DNA from: Tissierellia bacterium
GTDB taxonomy: Bacteria > Bacillota > Clostridia > Tissierellales > Peptoniphilaceae
Direction: 5' to 3'
Assembly (NCBI GenBank): GCA_030537765.1
Contig: JAUNVH010000006.1
Location: forward strand, 21,852 to 60,353
DNA: 38,502 nt
The notes under the pieces are model-generated. The model saw only the letters and a list, made by a program, of their open reading frames with translations, was not told the DNA's origin and made no database searches. The position numbers and the translations under genes are program-made. Positions 7,609 to 16,182 of the stretch are shown in pieces; within the stretch, counting starts at the first letter, position 1, and each line of letters begins with the position of its first letter.

Positions 7609-8672
7609 AATTAGATGAATATATTATAAAAGACGGAAAAAAATTGAGACTCGGATATACGACCGGCTCATGCGCTCATGCTGCGACGAAGGCATGTATT
7701 GAGGCAATAGATAAAGGCAAATTTCCAGAATATATAAATATTGACACGCCTGCGGGAATTGAGCTCAAATTAGAAGTAGAAGAAGGAAAGCTAGAAGACA
7801 ATAAGGCTTATTGCTGTATCCGAAAAGATGCCGGAGATGATCCCGATGTCACAGACGGAATTCTGATCTGTTCCGAAGTGAGCCTAAGAGATGATTATGA
7901 GTATAATCTCGACGGTGGCTTAGGTGTGGGCAGAATTACTCGCAAGGGCCTATTTGGAGAAATTGGAGAAGCTGCAATCAATCCCGTTCCAAAAAAAATT
8001 ATTCTCAAGGAATTAAAGAGCTATAAAAAAAGCGGTCTCGATTGCAAAATTATTGTGCCAGAGGGCGAAGCAATCGGCAAAAAGACTTTCAATTCGCAAA
8101 TTGGCATCGAAGGTGGAATTTCCATAATCGGAACTAAGGGCATAGTCTATCCTATGAGCGAATCGGCTTTTGTGGCCTCTATAAATATGGAACTCGATAT
8201 GAGAAGATTGGAATCGGATAGCATAATTTTGACACCTGGAAATTATGGCAAAAATTTTTTGGAAGAGATGGCCTTAGATGCGCCAGTCGTAAAAATGGCC
8301 AATTTTGTGGGAGAGTCTTTGACTTATGCATATTCGATTGGATTTAAAAAATTTGTGCTTTTGGGCCATATTGGAAAATTTGCAAAGCTCTCATTAGGGA
8401 TTTTCAATACGCATAATCGCTATGCCGATACGCGCATGGAGGCCTTCGTATATTATTTGGCGATAAATAATGAGCCTTATGAACTGATTGAAGAGATTTC
8501 AAATTGTCTATCGGCAGAAAATGCTATGAATAAGCTGATAAAATATGGAAAATCTTATATTATAAAAGAGATGGAAAAAGGCTCGGAAGAGAGAATTAAA
8601 AAATATTTAAAAGATAAAGACTTAGACGTCAAAGTCTATATCTATTCTATGGAAGAGGGTTTAGTAAAATGA
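7605..8672 (+). CDS. cbiD: Cobalt-precorrin-5B C1-methyltransferase CbiD
   Basis: Methylates C1 after the ring has been contracted, the step specific to the anaerobic route. The 355 residues carry the family signature LRLGYTTGSCAHAATKA near residues 16-32, then IRKDAGDDPDVTDG, LDGGLGVGRITRKGL, INPVPKKII and LTPGNYG. No alternative family has this pattern. It overlaps cbiC by four bases and the next gene, cbiE, by four bases, both as ATGA junctions, so translation is coupled through this part of the operon. Confidence 0.96.
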   Translation: MKLDEYIIKDGKKLRLGYTTGSCAHAATKACIEAIDKGKFPEYINIDTPAGIELKLEVEEGKLEDNKAYCCIRKDAGDDPDVTDGILICSEVSLRDDYEYNLDGGLGVGRITRKGLFGEIGEAAINPVPKKIILKELKSYKKSGLDCKIIVPEGEAIGKKTFNSQIGIEGGISIIGTKGIVYPMSESAFVASINMELDMRRLESDSIILTPGNYGKNFLEEMALDAPVVKMANFVGESLTYAYSIGFKKFVLLGHIGKFAKLSLGIFNTHNRYADTRMEAFVYYLAINNEPYELIEEISNCLSAENAMNKLIKYGKSYIIKEMEKGSEERIKKYLKDKDLDVKVYIYSMEEGLVK

Positions 8673-9265
8673 TTATTGTAGCAGGGGCAGGTCCTGGGAA
8701 TCCAAAACTTTTGACAAAAGAACTAGTCGACATGATAAAGGCTTCAGATGTGGTCATCTGTTTTGGCAGAATTTCTGAAAGCATAAAGCCTATTAGGCGA
8801 GATGTAAAAAAAGTTTTGCGCGTAAATGAAGTATTAGAAAAAATTGAAGAGGGCAGAGTAAATTTGATACTTGCTTCTGGAGATCCTCTCTATTACGGCA
8901 TTACAAATTATTTACAAAAATCTGGAATTAAAATAGACAAGATTATGCCAGGAATATCTTCTTTTCAATATATGATGACAATTTTAAAAAAACCTTGGCA
9001 AAATGCATTTTTGTTTTCGATGCATGGAAGAGTTTTTGATATTGAAATTTTAAAAGATAAAGAACTTGCAATCTGCTTTACAGATTCTCATAATACGCCA
9101 AATACTATTTCCAACAATCTAAAAGCTATTGGCATGAAAGGAAAGATGTATGTTGGCTATAATCTCTCTTATGAAACAGAAAAAATTGAAATTAAAGATA
9201 TAGGCGAACAATTTTCGGATATATCGAGTTTAGCAGTGGTGGTGATTGAAAATGAAATGGATTAA
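8669..9265 (+). CDS. cbiE: Cobalt-precorrin-7 C5-methyltransferase CbiE
   Basis: Tetrapyrrole methylase of 198 residues. It starts MIIVAGAGPGNPKLLTKEL, followed by a glycine-rich LASGDPLYYGI and IMPGISSFQYM, the SAM-binding landmarks shared with CbiL, CbiF and CbiH. The short length and the fact that cbiT follows directly identify it as CbiE, the C5 methylase, which in many bacteria is fused to CbiT as CobL. Here the two are separate chains that overlap by 14 bases, so a complex of the two is plausible. Confidence 0.93.
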   Translation: MIIVAGAGPGNPKLLTKELVDMIKASDVVICFGRISESIKPIRRDVKKVLRVNEVLEKIEEGRVNLILASGDPLYYGITNYLQKSGIKIDKIMPGISSFQYMMTILKKPWQNAFLFSMHGRVFDIEILKDKELAICFTDSHNTPNTISNNLKAIGMKGKMYVGYNLSYETEKIEIKDIGEQFSDISSLAVVVIENEMD

Positions 9266-9800
9266 AGACGAGGAATTTATAAGAGGCGAAGTTCCCATGA
9301 CAAAATTGCCAATAAGAATTTTGAGCATGGCTGAATTGGAAGTTTCTGAAGATGATAGACTATTAGATATTGGCGCAGGCACAGGGAGCATCTCAATTCA
9401 GGCAGCCATTATGGGCGCTGATGTGACGGCGATTGACACAAACGAAGATGCAGTTGAATTGGTGCGCGAAAATGCAAAAAAATTTGGACTATCGGTCTAT
9501 GTTATCTCGGGAATTGCTCCAAATGATTTGCCCGATTTAAAATTTAATAAAGTCTTTGTAGGTGGCAGCAAGGGAAAATTGACAGAAATTTTTGAATATT
9601 TAGACAGCCATTTGGAAAAAGACGGCATACTCGTTGGAAATTTTATAATAACTAAAAATGTTGTAGAATTTACAGATTTGATGTATAAAAACTGCTATAG
9701 AGATATAAATGTCCGCATGATATCACATTCTCAAGCAAACAAATTGGGCATGATGATTGCAGACAATCCGATTTATATAGTAAAAGGAGTTAAAGAATGA
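9252..9800 (+). CDS. cbiT: Cobalt-precorrin-6B C15-methyltransferase (decarboxylating) CbiT
   Basis: Methylates C15 and removes the C12 acetate carboxylate. The 182-residue Rossmann methyltransferase is unlike the other operon methylases. It has IRGEVPMTKLPIRIL at the N-terminus, typical of CbiT, then the SAM motif LLDIGAGTGSISIQAA (about 39-54) and the acidic AIDTNEDAV. I chose the ATG at 9252 behind the GGTGGTGA stretch; a TTG at 9246 adds two residues and is less likely. It overlaps cbiE by 14 bases in another frame and cbiF by four. Confidence 0.94.
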   Translation: MKWIKDEEFIRGEVPMTKLPIRILSMAELEVSEDDRLLDIGAGTGSISIQAAIMGADVTAIDTNEDAVELVRENAKKFGLSVYVISGIAPNDLPDLKFNKVFVGGSKGKLTEIFEYLDSHLEKDGILVGNFIITKNVVEFTDLMYKNCYRDINVRMISHSQANKLGMMIADNPIYIVKGVKE

Positions 9801-10546
9801 TCTATTTTGTGGGCGCAGGCCCAGGAGATGTGGACTTAATAACGATAAAAGGCCGAAAACTTTTAGAAGAGGCCGATATAATTATTTATGCAGGGAGTTT
9901 AGTTTCTGATGAACATTTAAAATTTGCAAAATCAGATTGCAAATTTTATAATTCAGCTTCGATGACATTAGACGAAGTTATTGAAATTATGAAAGAAAAT
10001 CCCGATAAAAAAATTGTCAGACTTCATACTGGAGATCCCAGTATTTATGGGGCTATTAGAGAGCAGATGGACGAACTAGATAAGCTCAATAGACCATTTG
10101 AAGTAGTTCCAGGAGTCAGCTCTTTTACTGCAGCAGCAGCTTCTATAAAAAAAGAATTTACACTGCCAAATGTCAGCCAAACTGTAATTTTAACTAGAAT
10201 GGCTGGAAGAACGCCTGTGCCAGAGGGCGAGGATATACTCTCGCTTGCAAAACATAAGGCTAGTATGGCAATATTTTTGTCGGTGAAAAATATCGAGAAA
10301 TTGACAAAAGAATTGATTGAAGGATATGGAAGCGATGAAGTGCCAGTTGCAGTCGTATATAAGGCAAGCTGGGAAGATGAAGATATTATTTACGGAACAT
10401 TAAAAGATATTGCAAAAAAAGTCAAAGAAAAGGGAATCTATAAGACTGCACAGATTTTGGTTGGCGGCTTTATTGAGGGAGATTATGAAAAATCAAAACT
10501 CTATGATCCAAAATTTAGTCATGAATATAGACAGAAGCGAAAATGA
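9797..10546 (+). CDS. cbiF: Cobalt-precorrin-4 C11-methyltransferase CbiF
   Basis: Methylates C11 of cobalt-precorrin-4. The 249-residue tetrapyrrole methylase has MIYFVGAGPGDVDLITIKG, IIYAGSLV (a CbiF/CobM hallmark), RLHTGDPSIYGAI, and VPGVSSFTAAAASIKKEFT followed by LPNVSQTVILTR. These set it apart from CbiH (SKGRP type) and from uroporphyrinogen methylases. The start overlaps the cbiT stop as ATGA, and the stop overlaps the cbiG start by four bases. Confidence 0.96.
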   Translation: MIYFVGAGPGDVDLITIKGRKLLEEADIIIYAGSLVSDEHLKFAKSDCKFYNSASMTLDEVIEIMKENPDKKIVRLHTGDPSIYGAIREQMDELDKLNRPFEVVPGVSSFTAAAASIKKEFTLPNVSQTVILTRMAGRTPVPEGEDILSLAKHKASMAIFLSVKNIEKLTKELIEGYGSDEVPVAVVYKASWEDEDIIYGTLKDIAKKVKEKGIYKTAQILVGGFIEGDYEKSKLYDPKFSHEYRQKRK

Positions 10547-11541
10547 AAATTAAATATATCTCATACTCTCAAAATGCTAAAAAAATTGCAAATGAGCTAA
10601 AGACTGAATTTGGCGGAGAAATTTTCGATAAAAACTTAATGGACAGTAGAGAATTTTTAGAAAAGAATTGGCAATCAGCCGATGCATTTGTGTTTATTTC
10701 AGCAACGGGAATTGCAGTCAGACTGATTTCAAAATTTTTGGAATCTAAGGCAAAAGACCCTGCAATCATAGTTATAGACAATAGCTGTAGATTCGTTATA
10801 AGTCTTTTATCTGGCCATTTGGGAGGCGCAAACGAGCTTGCAAAAAGGCTTGCTAAATTTTTAAATGCCCAAGCCGTAATTACAACTGCTTCCGATGCTT
10901 TAGGCGTTGAGGCAGTTGATATGTATGCCAAAAGAAATGATCTATATATCGAAGATTTAAATTCCTTAACTAAAGTTACGGCTGCAATTGTAGATAATAA
11001 AAAAATTGCAATAATTGGAGATGGGCCGAAGATAAACTATAAAAATGTAAATTATCTAAAAGATTTATCGCTCCTTTCAGATGAAGAGGCGGCTATTATT
11101 GTGAGCGCCAATTTAAATTTAGAAAAACCAGATATTCCTTATGCCATATTGAGACCAAAAATTTATAATCTGGGCTTAGGTTGCAAAAGAAATACTGACG
11201 AATCTAAATTTATAAATTTTTTAAAACAGACGCTTGAAAAATATAATATTTCAATAAATTCCATAAGAAAAATTGCATCGATTGATTTAAAATCTGACGA
11301 GAGAGCAATTTTAGAAATTGGAAAATGTTTAAATTTGGAGATTGAATTTTTTACTGCCAAAGAACTTTCAGAAGTTAAAGGCGATTTTAAAAAATCTGAA
11401 TTTGTGAAAAAGACTGTGGGCACTCCTGCAGTTTCGACTCCAGCAGCATTAAAACTGGGCGATGAATTGATTGTAGATAAAGAAACAAAAGACGGAATGA
11501 CAATTTCAATTACAAAATTAAATTTTTATGAGGAGAATTAA
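10543..11541 (+). CDS. cbiG: Cobalt-precorrin-5A hydrolase CbiG
   Basis: Opens the delta-lactone of cobalt-precorrin-5A with loss of acetaldehyde. The 332 residues show the N-terminal CbiG domain with FISATGIAVRLISKFLESKA and VISLLSGHLGGANELAKRLA (about 85-105), a variable middle, and a C-terminal domain with LGLGCKRN near 207 and GTPAVSTPAALKLG near 300. Length and domain order are normal for free-standing CbiG. It overlaps cbiF by four bases and abuts cbiH without a gap. Acetaldehyde released here could be used by alcohol or aldehyde dehydrogenases not seen in this window. Confidence 0.95.
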   Translation: MKIKYISYSQNAKKIANELKTEFGGEIFDKNLMDSREFLEKNWQSADAFVFISATGIAVRLISKFLESKAKDPAIIVIDNSCRFVISLLSGHLGGANELAKRLAKFLNAQAVITTASDALGVEAVDMYAKRNDLYIEDLNSLTKVTAAIVDNKKIAIIGDGPKINYKNVNYLKDLSLLSDEEAAIIVSANLNLEKPDIPYAILRPKIYNLGLGCKRNTDESKFINFLKQTLEKYNISINSIRKIASIDLKSDERAILEIGKCLNLEIEFFTAKELSEVKGDFKKSEFVKKTVGTPAVSTPAALKLGDELIVDKETKDGMTISITKLNFYEEN

Positions 11542-12261
11542 ATGACACTCTATATTGTAGGAATCGGCCCAGGTGGCCGCGAAAATATGACATTAAAGGC
11601 GATTGAAACGATTAAAAAATGTGAAGTAATTGTGGCTTATACGCCATATTTAAACTATATTGAGGATTTGATTGAAGATAAAGAAATATTCTCAAACGGA
11701 ATGCGCGGAGAGATTGAGCGCTGTAAAAAAGCTGTTGAATTTGCAAAATCTGGCAAAGATACTGCCATAATCTCAACTGGAGATGCTGGTCTTTATGGAA
11801 TGGCCGGCCCAATTTATGAATTGGCAGAAGATATTGATATTGAAGTGGTGCCCGGTGTGACGGCTGCATTTTCTGCAGCTTCGGAACTTGGCGCGCCTAT
11901 TATGCATGATTGCGCTTTAATTTCTCTATCAGATCTATTAACTCCTTGGGATTTGATTTTAAAACGCATAAAGATGGCTGGCGAGGGCGATTTTGTGATT
12001 GCGCTTTACAATCCTCGTTCTAAAGGCCGACCAGATAATTTAAAAGAGGCCTTAGAAGTTTTGCATCCATTTAGAGACGATGCGACTCCTGTGGGCATTG
12101 TGAGAAATTCTGGCAGAGATGATAAAACTGTCAAACTAGTTACATTCGATACGATCCCAATTGAAGAAATTGATATGAAGACAGTTTTAATAATTGGAAA
12201 TTCTAAAACTTATATAAAAGATCACAAAATGATTACACCAAGAGGTTATGAGAACAAATGA
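11542..12261 (+). CDS. cbiH: Cobalt-precorrin-3 C17-methyltransferase CbiH
   Basis: Methylates C17 and drives ring contraction. The 239-residue methylase starts MTLYIVGIGPGGRENMTLKA. CbiH/CobJ-specific parts are VAYTPYLNYIEDL, STGDAGLYGMAGP, VPGVTAAFSAASELGAP and the YNPRSKGRPDNL segment near 152-163. The last segment separates it from CbiF and CbiL. It begins the base after the cbiG stop, with GAGGAG just inside cbiG, and overlaps cbiJ as ATGA. Confidence 0.96.
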   Translation: MTLYIVGIGPGGRENMTLKAIETIKKCEVIVAYTPYLNYIEDLIEDKEIFSNGMRGEIERCKKAVEFAKSGKDTAIISTGDAGLYGMAGPIYELAEDIDIEVVPGVTAAFSAASELGAPIMHDCALISLSDLLTPWDLILKRIKMAGEGDFVIALYNPRSKGRPDNLKEALEVLHPFRDDATPVGIVRNSGRDDKTVKLVTFDTIPIEEIDMKTVLIIGNSKTYIKDHKMITPRGYENK

Positions 12262-12989
12262 AATGGATTATTGGAGGAACTGCCGAAGCTAGAGAATTTG
12301 TCAATATGATAAAAGATTCAAAAGATTATATTCTCTCAGTTGCAACTGAAGCAGGCGTAAAATTTGCAGGCACGAAAAAGCTATATGTGGGCAGACTTTC
12401 TAAATATGATATGATAGATTTTATAAAAGAAAATAATATAAATCAGATATTTGATTTGAGCCATCCATTTGCGCATATTGTTTCTGACAATGCAAAATTT
12501 GCGGCAAATGAAACGGCTATCGAATACTATAGATATAAAAGAGAAGAAACAAAATTGCCAGAAGGTGGAATTTTGGCTAAAGATTTAGATGAGGCATTAA
12601 AAATTATTGGCGATTTAAAAGGCACAATCCTCTTTACTACTGGCTCTAAAAATATTCCCGATTTTCAAAAAGTAAGGGGAGATAATAGATTTATTTTTAG
12701 AGTTTTGCCAACTTCTGAGAGCATGAAAATATGCGAAGAGAACAATTTAGAATTAAGAGATATTATTGCTGCTTTGGGGCCTTTTTCTAGAGATTTTGAT
12801 AAAGTTTTGATGACTGAATTAAAGACTGATTACTGCGTTATGAAAGACAGTGGAAAGGGCAGCGGAACTTTTGAAAAGCTTGAAGCCTGTAAGCAAACAA
12901 AAACAGTGCCTATAATTATTATGCGCAGAAAAGAAGAGGGCATATCGGATTTGAAAGAGATTTACAAAATTTTTATGGGGGAAAAATAA
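12258..12989 (+). CDS. cbiJ: Cobalt-precorrin-6A reductase CbiJ
   Basis: NADH- or NADPH-dependent reduction of the corrin ring at C18-C19. The 243 residues open MKWIIGGTAEAREFVNMI (GGTxEAR being the family signature) and include FDLSHPFAHIVSDNA, FTTGSKNIPDF, VLPTSES and CVMKDSGKGSG near 195-205. Length is normal. It overlaps cbiH by four bases and the next gene by one (TAATG). Confidence 0.94.
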   Translation: MKWIIGGTAEAREFVNMIKDSKDYILSVATEAGVKFAGTKKLYVGRLSKYDMIDFIKENNINQIFDLSHPFAHIVSDNAKFAANETAIEYYRYKREETKLPEGGILAKDLDEALKIIGDLKGTILFTTGSKNIPDFQKVRGDNRFIFRVLPTSESMKICEENNLELRDIIAALGPFSRDFDKVLMTELKTDYCVMKDSGKGSGTFEKLEACKQTKTVPIIIMRRKEEGISDLKEIYKIFMGEK

Positions 12990-13267
12990 TGGAACAATCT
13001 TATAGATTTTTTACTAATAAGGCATGTGCATATTTGCCATGTCACAAAACTGACGATATAGAAAATTTTAATTGCTTATTTTGCTATTGCCCATTATATA
13101 TGATGGGCGAAGATTGCGGAGGAAATTTTAAAATGAAAGACGGTGTAAAAGATTGCACCAATTGTCTGCTTCCTCATAGACCTAAAGGATATGATTATAT
13201 AAACGATAAACTTGGAGAATATATTGCTCAAAAAGCCATAGAATATTATGAAAATATGGGAGAATAA
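12989..13267 (+). CDS. Small cysteine-rich protein of the cobalamin operon (zinc-finger-like domain)
   Basis: A 92-residue protein with nine cysteines: residues 11 and 17 (KACAYLPCHK), 27, 30 and 32 (FNCLFCYCPLY), 41 (EDCGG), and 54 and 57 (KDCTNCLLPH), plus nearby histidines. The pattern fits the 'cysteine-rich small domain' known next to, or fused with, B12 genes in clostridia and archaea; its role is not established as far as I know. The cysteines could bind zinc, iron-sulfur or cobalt. It starts on the cbiJ stop codon (TAATG) and ends three bases before cobT, so it is clearly part of the operon. A cobalt or corrinoid handling role is only inferred from context. Confidence 0.8.
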   Translation: MEQSYRFFTNKACAYLPCHKTDDIENFNCLFCYCPLYMMGEDCGGNFKMKDGVKDCTNCLLPHRPKGYDYINDKLGEYIAQKAIEYYENMGE

Positions 13268-13270
13268 TTT

Positions 13271-14341
13271 ATGAACCGTTTAGATAAAGCGCTAAGCTCG
13301 ATTGAGCCAATAGATGAAAGCTTGATAAAATATTATAGAAATGAATGGGACAAGCTTTTGCATCCAATTGGCTCTTTGGGCGAATTGGAAGAGCTTTCAA
13401 TTAGAATCTCGGCGATGAGAGATGAAAAAATAGAAAAGCTTAAAAAGCGCGCCATCGTCGTCATGTGTTCAGACAATGGCATTGTGAAAGAAGATGTTAC
13501 AAGTTCGCCACAAGAACTTACAGTAAAACTTACAAGGGCAATGCTAAAAGGGCTTACGGGAGTATGTGCTTTGGCAAAAGATGCCGATTCTGAAATTATA
13601 ATAGTCGATATGGGCATGTTAGAAGAAATTGAAGATGATAGACTTATAAAAAGAAGAATTGCTCCGATTACTAAAAATTTTATGAAAGAGCCTGCCATGA
13701 CTATCGATGAAGCGATTGAGGCCATTTGTTCGGGAATTGAAATTGCCGATAAGCTCTATAAAGAATATGATATTCTCGGCACAGGAGAGCTAGGCATGGG
13801 AAATACCACAACTTCTGCTGCTGTGATTTCTGCTGCTTTAAATCTAGACGAAAAATTAATTGTGGGCTTAGGTTCTGGCGTGAGCGATGAGCAGTACCAA
13901 AAGAAATTATCTGTTGTAAAAAATGCAATAAAAAAATATGAATTAAATAAAAAAGAACCAATTGAGATTTTGGCAACTGTTGGAGGTTTTGACATTGCCG
14001 GTCTCGTGGGTATTTTTATTTCTGCTGCAAAAAATAAAAAACCAGTAGTGATAGACGGTTTAATTTCTTCGGCGGCCGCGCTTATTGCCTATAAATTGAA
14101 TAATAATTGCAAAGACTATATGATTGCATCGCATCTTAGCAAAGAAAGTGGCGAAAAATATGTCTTAGATGAATTGAAGCTATTGCCAATGCTTGATTTA
14201 AATATGAGACTTGGAGAAGGTTCTGGCTGTCCACTGGCTTTTAAAATTTTAGATTCTTCCTTTTTTGCATTAAATAATATGGGCACATATAAAGAAAATG
14301 AAGTTGAAGAAAATATATTAGTAAATATAAGGGATAGATAA
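13271..14341 (+). CDS. cobT: Nicotinate-nucleotide:dimethylbenzimidazole phosphoribosyltransferase CobT
   Basis: Activates the lower-ligand base to its alpha-ribotide 5'-phosphate. The 356 residues match the CobT family in length. Visible parts are LLHPIGSLGELEELSIRI, VVMCSDNGIVKEDV, TGELGMGNTTTSAAV (substrate loop, about 171-185), VGLGSGVSDEQYQKK, VATVGG-type LATVGGFDIAGLVG, and the catalytic glutamate E316 in MRLGEGSGCPLAF. The operon has no bluB or bza genes, so which base is attached is unknown. It follows the cysteine-rich gene by three bases. Confidence 0.95.
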   Translation: MNRLDKALSSIEPIDESLIKYYRNEWDKLLHPIGSLGELEELSIRISAMRDEKIEKLKKRAIVVMCSDNGIVKEDVTSSPQELTVKLTRAMLKGLTGVCALAKDADSEIIIVDMGMLEEIEDDRLIKRRIAPITKNFMKEPAMTIDEAIEAICSGIEIADKLYKEYDILGTGELGMGNTTTSAAVISAALNLDEKLIVGLGSGVSDEQYQKKLSVVKNAIKKYELNKKEPIEILATVGGFDIAGLVGIFISAAKNKKPVVIDGLISSAAALIAYKLNNNCKDYMIASHLSKESGEKYVLDELKLLPMLDLNMRLGEGSGCPLAFKILDSSFFALNNMGTYKENEVEENILVNIRDR

Positions 14342-14342
14342 A

Positions 14343-14876
14343 ATGATCAAATTAATTACGGGTGGCATAAGAAGCGGCAAGAGCAATTTTGCCCAAAATT
14401 TATTAAAGACTAAAGATGTATGCTATATTGCAACTTCCAAAGTGGAAGACGAAGAGATGAAAGCGCGTGTAAAAAAACATATAGAATCTAGGCCTAAGGA
14501 TTGGAGAACTTTTGAAGATTATAAAAATTTACAACGAGCCGTGGGCTTAGAAGAGAATTACATATTGGAATGCTTGGGCAATCTGTGCTCAAATATTTTA
14601 TACGATATCACAAAAGATATGGAAAAGATAGATTCTGAAACTCAAAAATTGGTTGAAGATTTAATTTTTGAAGAAATTTTTAAACTGATTAAAAAAATAA
14701 AATCAGAAAATAAAAATCTCATCATAGTGACCAATGAAGTGGGCCAGACTTTAGTGCCAATAAATCATCTCTCTAGAGTCTATACTGATATTTTGGGAAG
14801 AACTAATCAAAGGGTAGGAAATTTGGCAGACAGTATATATTTAGTAGTATGTGGGGCAGGGATTAAGATAAAATGA
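14343..14876 (+). CDS. cobU: Adenosylcobinamide kinase / guanylyltransferase CobU
   Basis: Phosphorylates adenosylcobinamide and then transfers GMP to it. The 177-residue P-loop protein begins MIKLITGGIRSGKSNFAQ (GGxxSGKS at about 7-14). The guanylylated histidine is expected in VKKHIESRPKDWRTFE (about 43-58), equal to the HRxxRPxxW pattern of the family. It also shows LECLGNLCSN and IVTNEVGQTLVPIN, and LGRTNQRVGNLADSIYLVV near the end. It lies one base after cobT and overlaps cobS by four bases. Confidence 0.94.
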   Translation: MIKLITGGIRSGKSNFAQNLLKTKDVCYIATSKVEDEEMKARVKKHIESRPKDWRTFEDYKNLQRAVGLEENYILECLGNLCSNILYDITKDMEKIDSETQKLVEDLIFEEIFKLIKKIKSENKNLIIVTNEVGQTLVPINHLSRVYTDILGRTNQRVGNLADSIYLVVCGAGIKIK

Positions 14877-15601
14877 TTAAGGCGCTAATTTTTGCATTTC
14901 AATATCTGACTAGAATTCCAATTGGAAAAAATATAGAATTTACGAAAGAGAATATGGCAAATGCAAAACTGTTTTTTCCATTAGTAGGGGGAATTATCGG
15001 CTTTTTAACGGGCTTGAGCATAAAACTCATATTGCCATTTGGTTTTCAAATCGCTGCAATATCTGGTCTTTTGGTAAATGTCATTTTAACAGGCGCATTT
15101 CATTTAGACGGGCTTGGAGATATGTGCGATGGGTTTTTTTCAAATCTTGAAAGAGATAGAGTCTTAGAAATCATGAAAGACCCTAGAGCAGGAAACTTTG
15201 CAGTAATATCATTAGTTTTGTTTTTGCTCGCAAAATTTACATTCTACTCAGTTTTAGGATTAAATTCTATATTAATTTTAACGGTTTCTGGAATTTACTC
15301 TAGAATTGCTGTGCTTTATGCTATAGAATTAAAATCGAATAGTCGAAAAGATGGTTTAGGAGATTTTGTAAAACAATCTAAGACTGGAAATTTAATGATT
15401 GTCTCAATGATAATCTATATATTTTTTTCTACAATATTTATGCCCAAATTATTAGCAGCTCTGATTATGGCAATTCTAACCTCTGAGATAATATCTCGTA
15501 TCTCTTGTAGAAAAATCGGCGGACTTACGGGCGATGTATATGGTGCAATTGTAGAAATAAGCGAACTAGTATCAATAATTACAATTGTGGTGATAATATG
15601 A
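14873..15601 (+). CDS. cobS: Adenosylcobinamide-GDP ribazoletransferase (cobalamin synthase) CobS
   Basis: Membrane enzyme that joins adenosylcobinamide-GDP to the alpha-ribazole moiety to finish cobalamin. The 242 residues are mostly hydrophobic, with about six or seven membrane segments. Family markers are FAFQYLTRIPIG near residues 6-17, FFPLVGGIIGFLTG, and the metal-binding acidic motif GAFHLDGLGDMCDGFFS (about 79-95), followed by MKDPRAGNFAV. The C-terminal GGLTGDVYGAIVEISEL also fits. It overlaps cobU and the following phosphatase gene by four bases each. Confidence 0.95.
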   Translation: MIKALIFAFQYLTRIPIGKNIEFTKENMANAKLFFPLVGGIIGFLTGLSIKLILPFGFQIAAISGLLVNVILTGAFHLDGLGDMCDGFFSNLERDRVLEIMKDPRAGNFAVISLVLFLLAKFTFYSVLGLNSILILTVSGIYSRIAVLYAIELKSNSRKDGLGDFVKQSKTGNLMIVSMIIYIFFSTIFMPKLLAALIMAILTSEIISRISCRKIGGLTGDVYGAIVEISELVSIITIVVII

Positions 15602-16173
15602 AATTAATAATGTTAAGACATGGACAAACAGAAGACAATGTGAGGCGAGTCTTTCCCAGAAAGGATTGCAAACTAACTGAATTGGGCAAAAAACAGATGC
15701 GAGATGCTTGCAAAAAGATAAGAGAATTCGAGATTACAAAGATTCTCTCGGGCCCATATGTAAGAACTAGAGAATGTCTTGCAGAAATACTAAAAGAATT
15801 AGATCTGCCATATGAAATCTATCATAATATACACGAGATTGAAACAGATTTTATCGAGGGCATGAGCGCAAAAGAAGCAATGGAAAAACATCCTGAGATT
15901 ATGAAAGCTTGGTATAGTGATTATCAAAATTATAGATTGCCAAATTCAGAAAGCTTTATGGATGTATATATAAGAGCTGGAAAAGTAATTGAAGATCTTT
16001 CGAAAAGAGAAGGTAATCTGCTTTTGATAACACATCAAATGTTTATAGAAATGATGCTTGCAAATGTGCTAGAAAATCCAAATATAGCTTATAAATTCAC
16101 AATCAATAATGGCAGCTTATCGATTATAGAAATAATTGATGATATCATAACTATCGAAAGAGTCAATTATTAA
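15598..16173 (+). CDS. cobC: Histidine phosphatase, probable alpha-ribazole phosphatase (CobC-like)
   Basis: The 191-residue phosphoglycerate-mutase-like protein has the phosphohistidine motif MKLIMLRHGQTEDNVRRVFP at its N-terminus and a second catalytic histidine in LLLITHQMFIEMM (about 141-153). GPYVRTRECL carries the expected arginine, and HEIETDFIEGMSAKE the acidic loop. The family is broad, so the alpha-ribazole-5'-phosphate substrate is inferred from its position directly after cobS, overlapping it as ATGA. A general phosphatase role remains possible. Confidence 0.82.
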   Translation: MKLIMLRHGQTEDNVRRVFPRKDCKLTELGKKQMRDACKKIREFEITKILSGPYVRTRECLAEILKELDLPYEIYHNIHEIETDFIEGMSAKEAMEKHPEIMKAWYSDYQNYRLPNSESFMDVYIRAGKVIEDLSKREGNLLLITHQMFIEMMLANVLENPNIAYKFTINNGSLSIIEIIDDIITIERVNY

Positions 16174-16182
16174 GAGGACAGT

